Shown here piece by piece: positions 62,641 through 64,000 of a stretch of DNA of 64,000 bases. The notes beneath the pieces were generated by a model. It worked only from the letters and a program-made list of their open reading frames with translations, had not been told where the DNA came from and ran no database searches. The translations under genes were made by a program, and so were the position numbers. The first letter of the stretch is position 1. Each line of letters begins with the position of its first letter. Origin of the DNA: Streptomyces sp. BHT-5-2 (lineage in GTDB: Bacteria; Actinomycetota; Actinomycetes; Streptomycetales; Streptomycetaceae); contig NZ_CP081496.1 of NCBI RefSeq assembly GCF_019774615.1, forward strand, positions 1,364,001 to 1,428,000. Direction: 5' to 3'.

Positions 62641-63999
62641 TCACAGCGAGCGCAGCAGCAGCGCGGGCCGCTCCACACAGTCGGCCACAAAACGCAGGAA
62701 GCCGCCGGCGGTGCCGCCGTCGCACACCCGGTGGTCGAAAGTGAACGAGAGCTGGACCACCTGCCGGACCGCCAACTCCCCTTCGTGCACCCAGGGTTTG
62801 GCGGCGATCCGGCCGACGCCGAGCATCGCCGCCTCGGGGTGGTTGAGGATCGGGGTGGAGCCGTCGACTCCGAAGACACCGTAGTTGTTGAGGGTGAACG
62901 TGCCGTGCGACAGCTCGGCGGGGGAGAGCCTGCCGGCCCGCGCGGCATCGGTGAGCCGGGCCATCTCGGCGGACAGCTGCTCGGCCGTGCGGTCCTGGGC
63001 GTCCCGGACGACCGGCACCACCAGACCGCGGTCGGTCTGCGCCGCGAAACCCAGATGAACCGCCGGCAGCCGGACGATCTCCTGCGCTGCGGTGTCGACG
63101 GTGGCGTTGAGCTCGGGGAAGCGGGCGAGCGCGGCCGTACAGATTCGGGCCAGCAGCGCCAGCAGCGACACTTTGGGAGCGCCGGGTGCGTTCATCGCCC
63201 GGCGGGCGGCGAGGAGTTCGGTGGCGTCGGCGTCCACCCAGCAGGTCGCGTCCGGGATCTCGCGGCGGCTGCGGCTGAACTTCTCGGCCGCCACGCCCCG
63301 CATGCCCTTGAGCGGGATCCGCTCCTCGCCGGGAACGGTCCCGGTCGCGGCGACGACGGCACCATGTGCGTCCCGCGCCCGGATCGCGGATTCGACGTCC
63401 GTGCGCAGGATGAGGCCGTCCCGCCCGGTGCCCCGGATCTCCCGCAGATCCAGGTCGTGTTCGCGGGCGATGCGGCGCACCAGCGGGGAGATGACGGCCA
63501 CCGTGCGGGCGCCGTCGGCCGTCGCCGTGGCAGGGGCTGCACCGTTGGCGGTGGCGAGGGGCGCGGGCTCGGCCGGCCGGGGCGCGGGCGCCGGCTGGAT
63601 CCTGCGCCGCCGGGCCGTGGCGGCGCTGGTGCCGTAGCCGACCAGGACGTTCCCCGACCCGGAGTCCGCCGGCTCTTCGGCGCCGGGAGCCGGCGGCGTC
63701 GGGTTCGGCACCGCGGCGGGGCCGGGACCGGTCGTTCCGTCTCCGGCGCGAGCGTCCGGTGCCGCGCCCACCGCGACCGTCACCAGGGGCGCCCCCACCG
63801 GGACCTCGGCCCCCTCCGCGCCGAAGCGGGCGGTGACCACCCCGCCGTACGGGCACGGCACCTCGACCATCGCCTTGGCGGTCTCGACCTCCACCACCGG
63901 CTGGTCGACGGCCACCACCTCGCCGACCTCGACCAGCCACCGCACGATCACCGCCTCGGTGAGGCCCTCCCCCAGGTCGGGCAGGGTGAACTCGCGCAC
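62641..63999 (-). CDS. bkdC: Second branched-chain alpha-keto acid dehydrogenase E2 (5' end at or beyond window edge)
   Basis: The frame of 452 codons has a lipoyl domain at the very edge (FTLPDLGEGLTEAVIV and the lysine in EVETAKAMVEV), a binding domain (VRRIAREHDLDLREI) and a catalytic core with FTFDHRVCDGG. It is a paralogue of the E2 at 46 kb, sharing the linker VGYGTSAATARRRR against VGYGAAPSSTKRRA. A GTG at 63999 could be the start, but a few more codons may lie outside. A second E1 pair is probably just upstream beyond the window. Confidence 0.9.
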   Translation of the reverse strand: MREFTLPDLGEGLTEAVIVRWLVEVGEVVAVDQPVVEVETAKAMVEVPCPYGGVVTARFGAEGAEVPVGAPLVTVAVGAAPDARAGDGTTGPGPAAVPNPTPPAPGAEEPADSGSGNVLVGYGTSAATARRRRIQPAPAPRPAEPAPLATANGAAPATATADGARTVAVISPLVRRIAREHDLDLREIRGTGRDGLILRTDVESAIRARDAHGAVVAATGTVPGEERIPLKGMRGVAAEKFSRSRREIPDATCWVDADATELLAARRAMNAPGAPKVSLLALLARICTAALARFPELNATVDTAAQEIVRLPAVHLGFAAQTDRGLVVPVVRDAQDRTAEQLSAEMARLTDAARAGRLSPAELSHGTFTLNNYGVFGVDGSTPILNHPEAAMLGVGRIAAKPWVHEGELAVRQVVQLSFTFDHRVCDGGTAGGFLRFVADCVERPALLLRSL

Positions 64000-64000
64000 C

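Overview
The window is high-GC actinobacterial DNA with the strong G/C third-codon-position bias of Streptomyces. Streptomyces-type content supports this: a SARP regulator, DUF4232 lipoproteins, two eukaryotic-type Ser/Thr kinases, a mycothiol-dependent isomerase family protein, a proteasome activator and branched-chain keto-acid dehydrogenase genes. The clearest chromosomal landmark is 20 exact copies of the 14-bp palindrome GTTTCACGTGAAAC, the ParB-binding parS sequence of Streptomyces, plus at least four degenerate copies. In this genus parS sites crowd around oriC, so the segment is almost certainly origin-proximal. The order metG, aspS, SseB, acyl-CoA dehydrogenase, M18 peptidase, bkdABC, response regulator, two kinases, bpa also matches my memory of the conserved chromosome core. 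oriC/dnaA itself is not in the window.

Layout. 1-7.6 kb: cobalamin ring-synthesis genes in three units (cobG'-cobH-cobIJ forward, cobK against cbiD divergent, cobL-cobM reverse), with a secreted small protein between. 8-11.3 kb: a His-rich CDF metal exporter, a membrane protein and a quinone oxidoreductase. 11.4-15.1 kb: an OpuC/ProU-type osmolyte ABC transporter whose ATPase gene converges on the permease/binding-protein operon. 15.4-20 kb: a NodB-type lipoprotein, a membrane esterase, a GC-poorer 750-bp gap and a von Willebrand A protein. 20.2-24 kb: metG and aspS, convergent. 24.1-31.3 kb: PAS-GAF-PP2C-ATPase phosphatase, AI-2E transporter, pirin, SseB and a FadE5-like acyl-CoA dehydrogenase. 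31.5-38.9 kb: M18 aminopeptidase coupled to a SARP/NB-ARC regulator, two DUF4232 lipoproteins, a Tat-exported NlpC/P60-like enzyme and a membrane-anchored HTH protein. 38.9-45.9 kb: thioredoxin-NHL protein, LURP-one protein, mycothiol isomerase-like protein, MFS-GntR pair, GNAT-Nudix fusion and a 59-residue peptide. 46-52.3 kb: bkdABC, a DevR-like response regulator, a flavin-binding-fold protein and an APH-fold kinase. 52.3-64 kb: two divergent Ser/Thr kinases, bpa, a proline-rich anchored surface protein, a second quinone oxidoreductase, a mobA-moeA-K+ channel overlapping operon and a second bkdC-type E2.

How it fits together. parS sites lie mainly in gaps, especially beside stop codons and between convergent genes. 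Three exact copies are inside genes, where the palindrome reads as VSRET or FHVK. The most unusual parS locus is a six-element array near 56.8 kb, in which exact and decayed copies recur about every 25-30 bp. Metabolically, the window pairs corrin synthesis with a metal exporter. It also carries branched-chain acyl-CoA supply (bkd) and fatty acid oxidation (fadE5-like).

Regulatory leads include a DosR/DevR-type palindrome beside an orphan DevR-like regulator, 11-bp-period direct repeats just downstream of the SARP gene, and a long inverted repeat between the divergent kinase genes. No rRNA or tRNA gene, insertion sequence, prophage or CRISPR array was recognised. All assignments come from reading sequence and remembered family features; no search was run.
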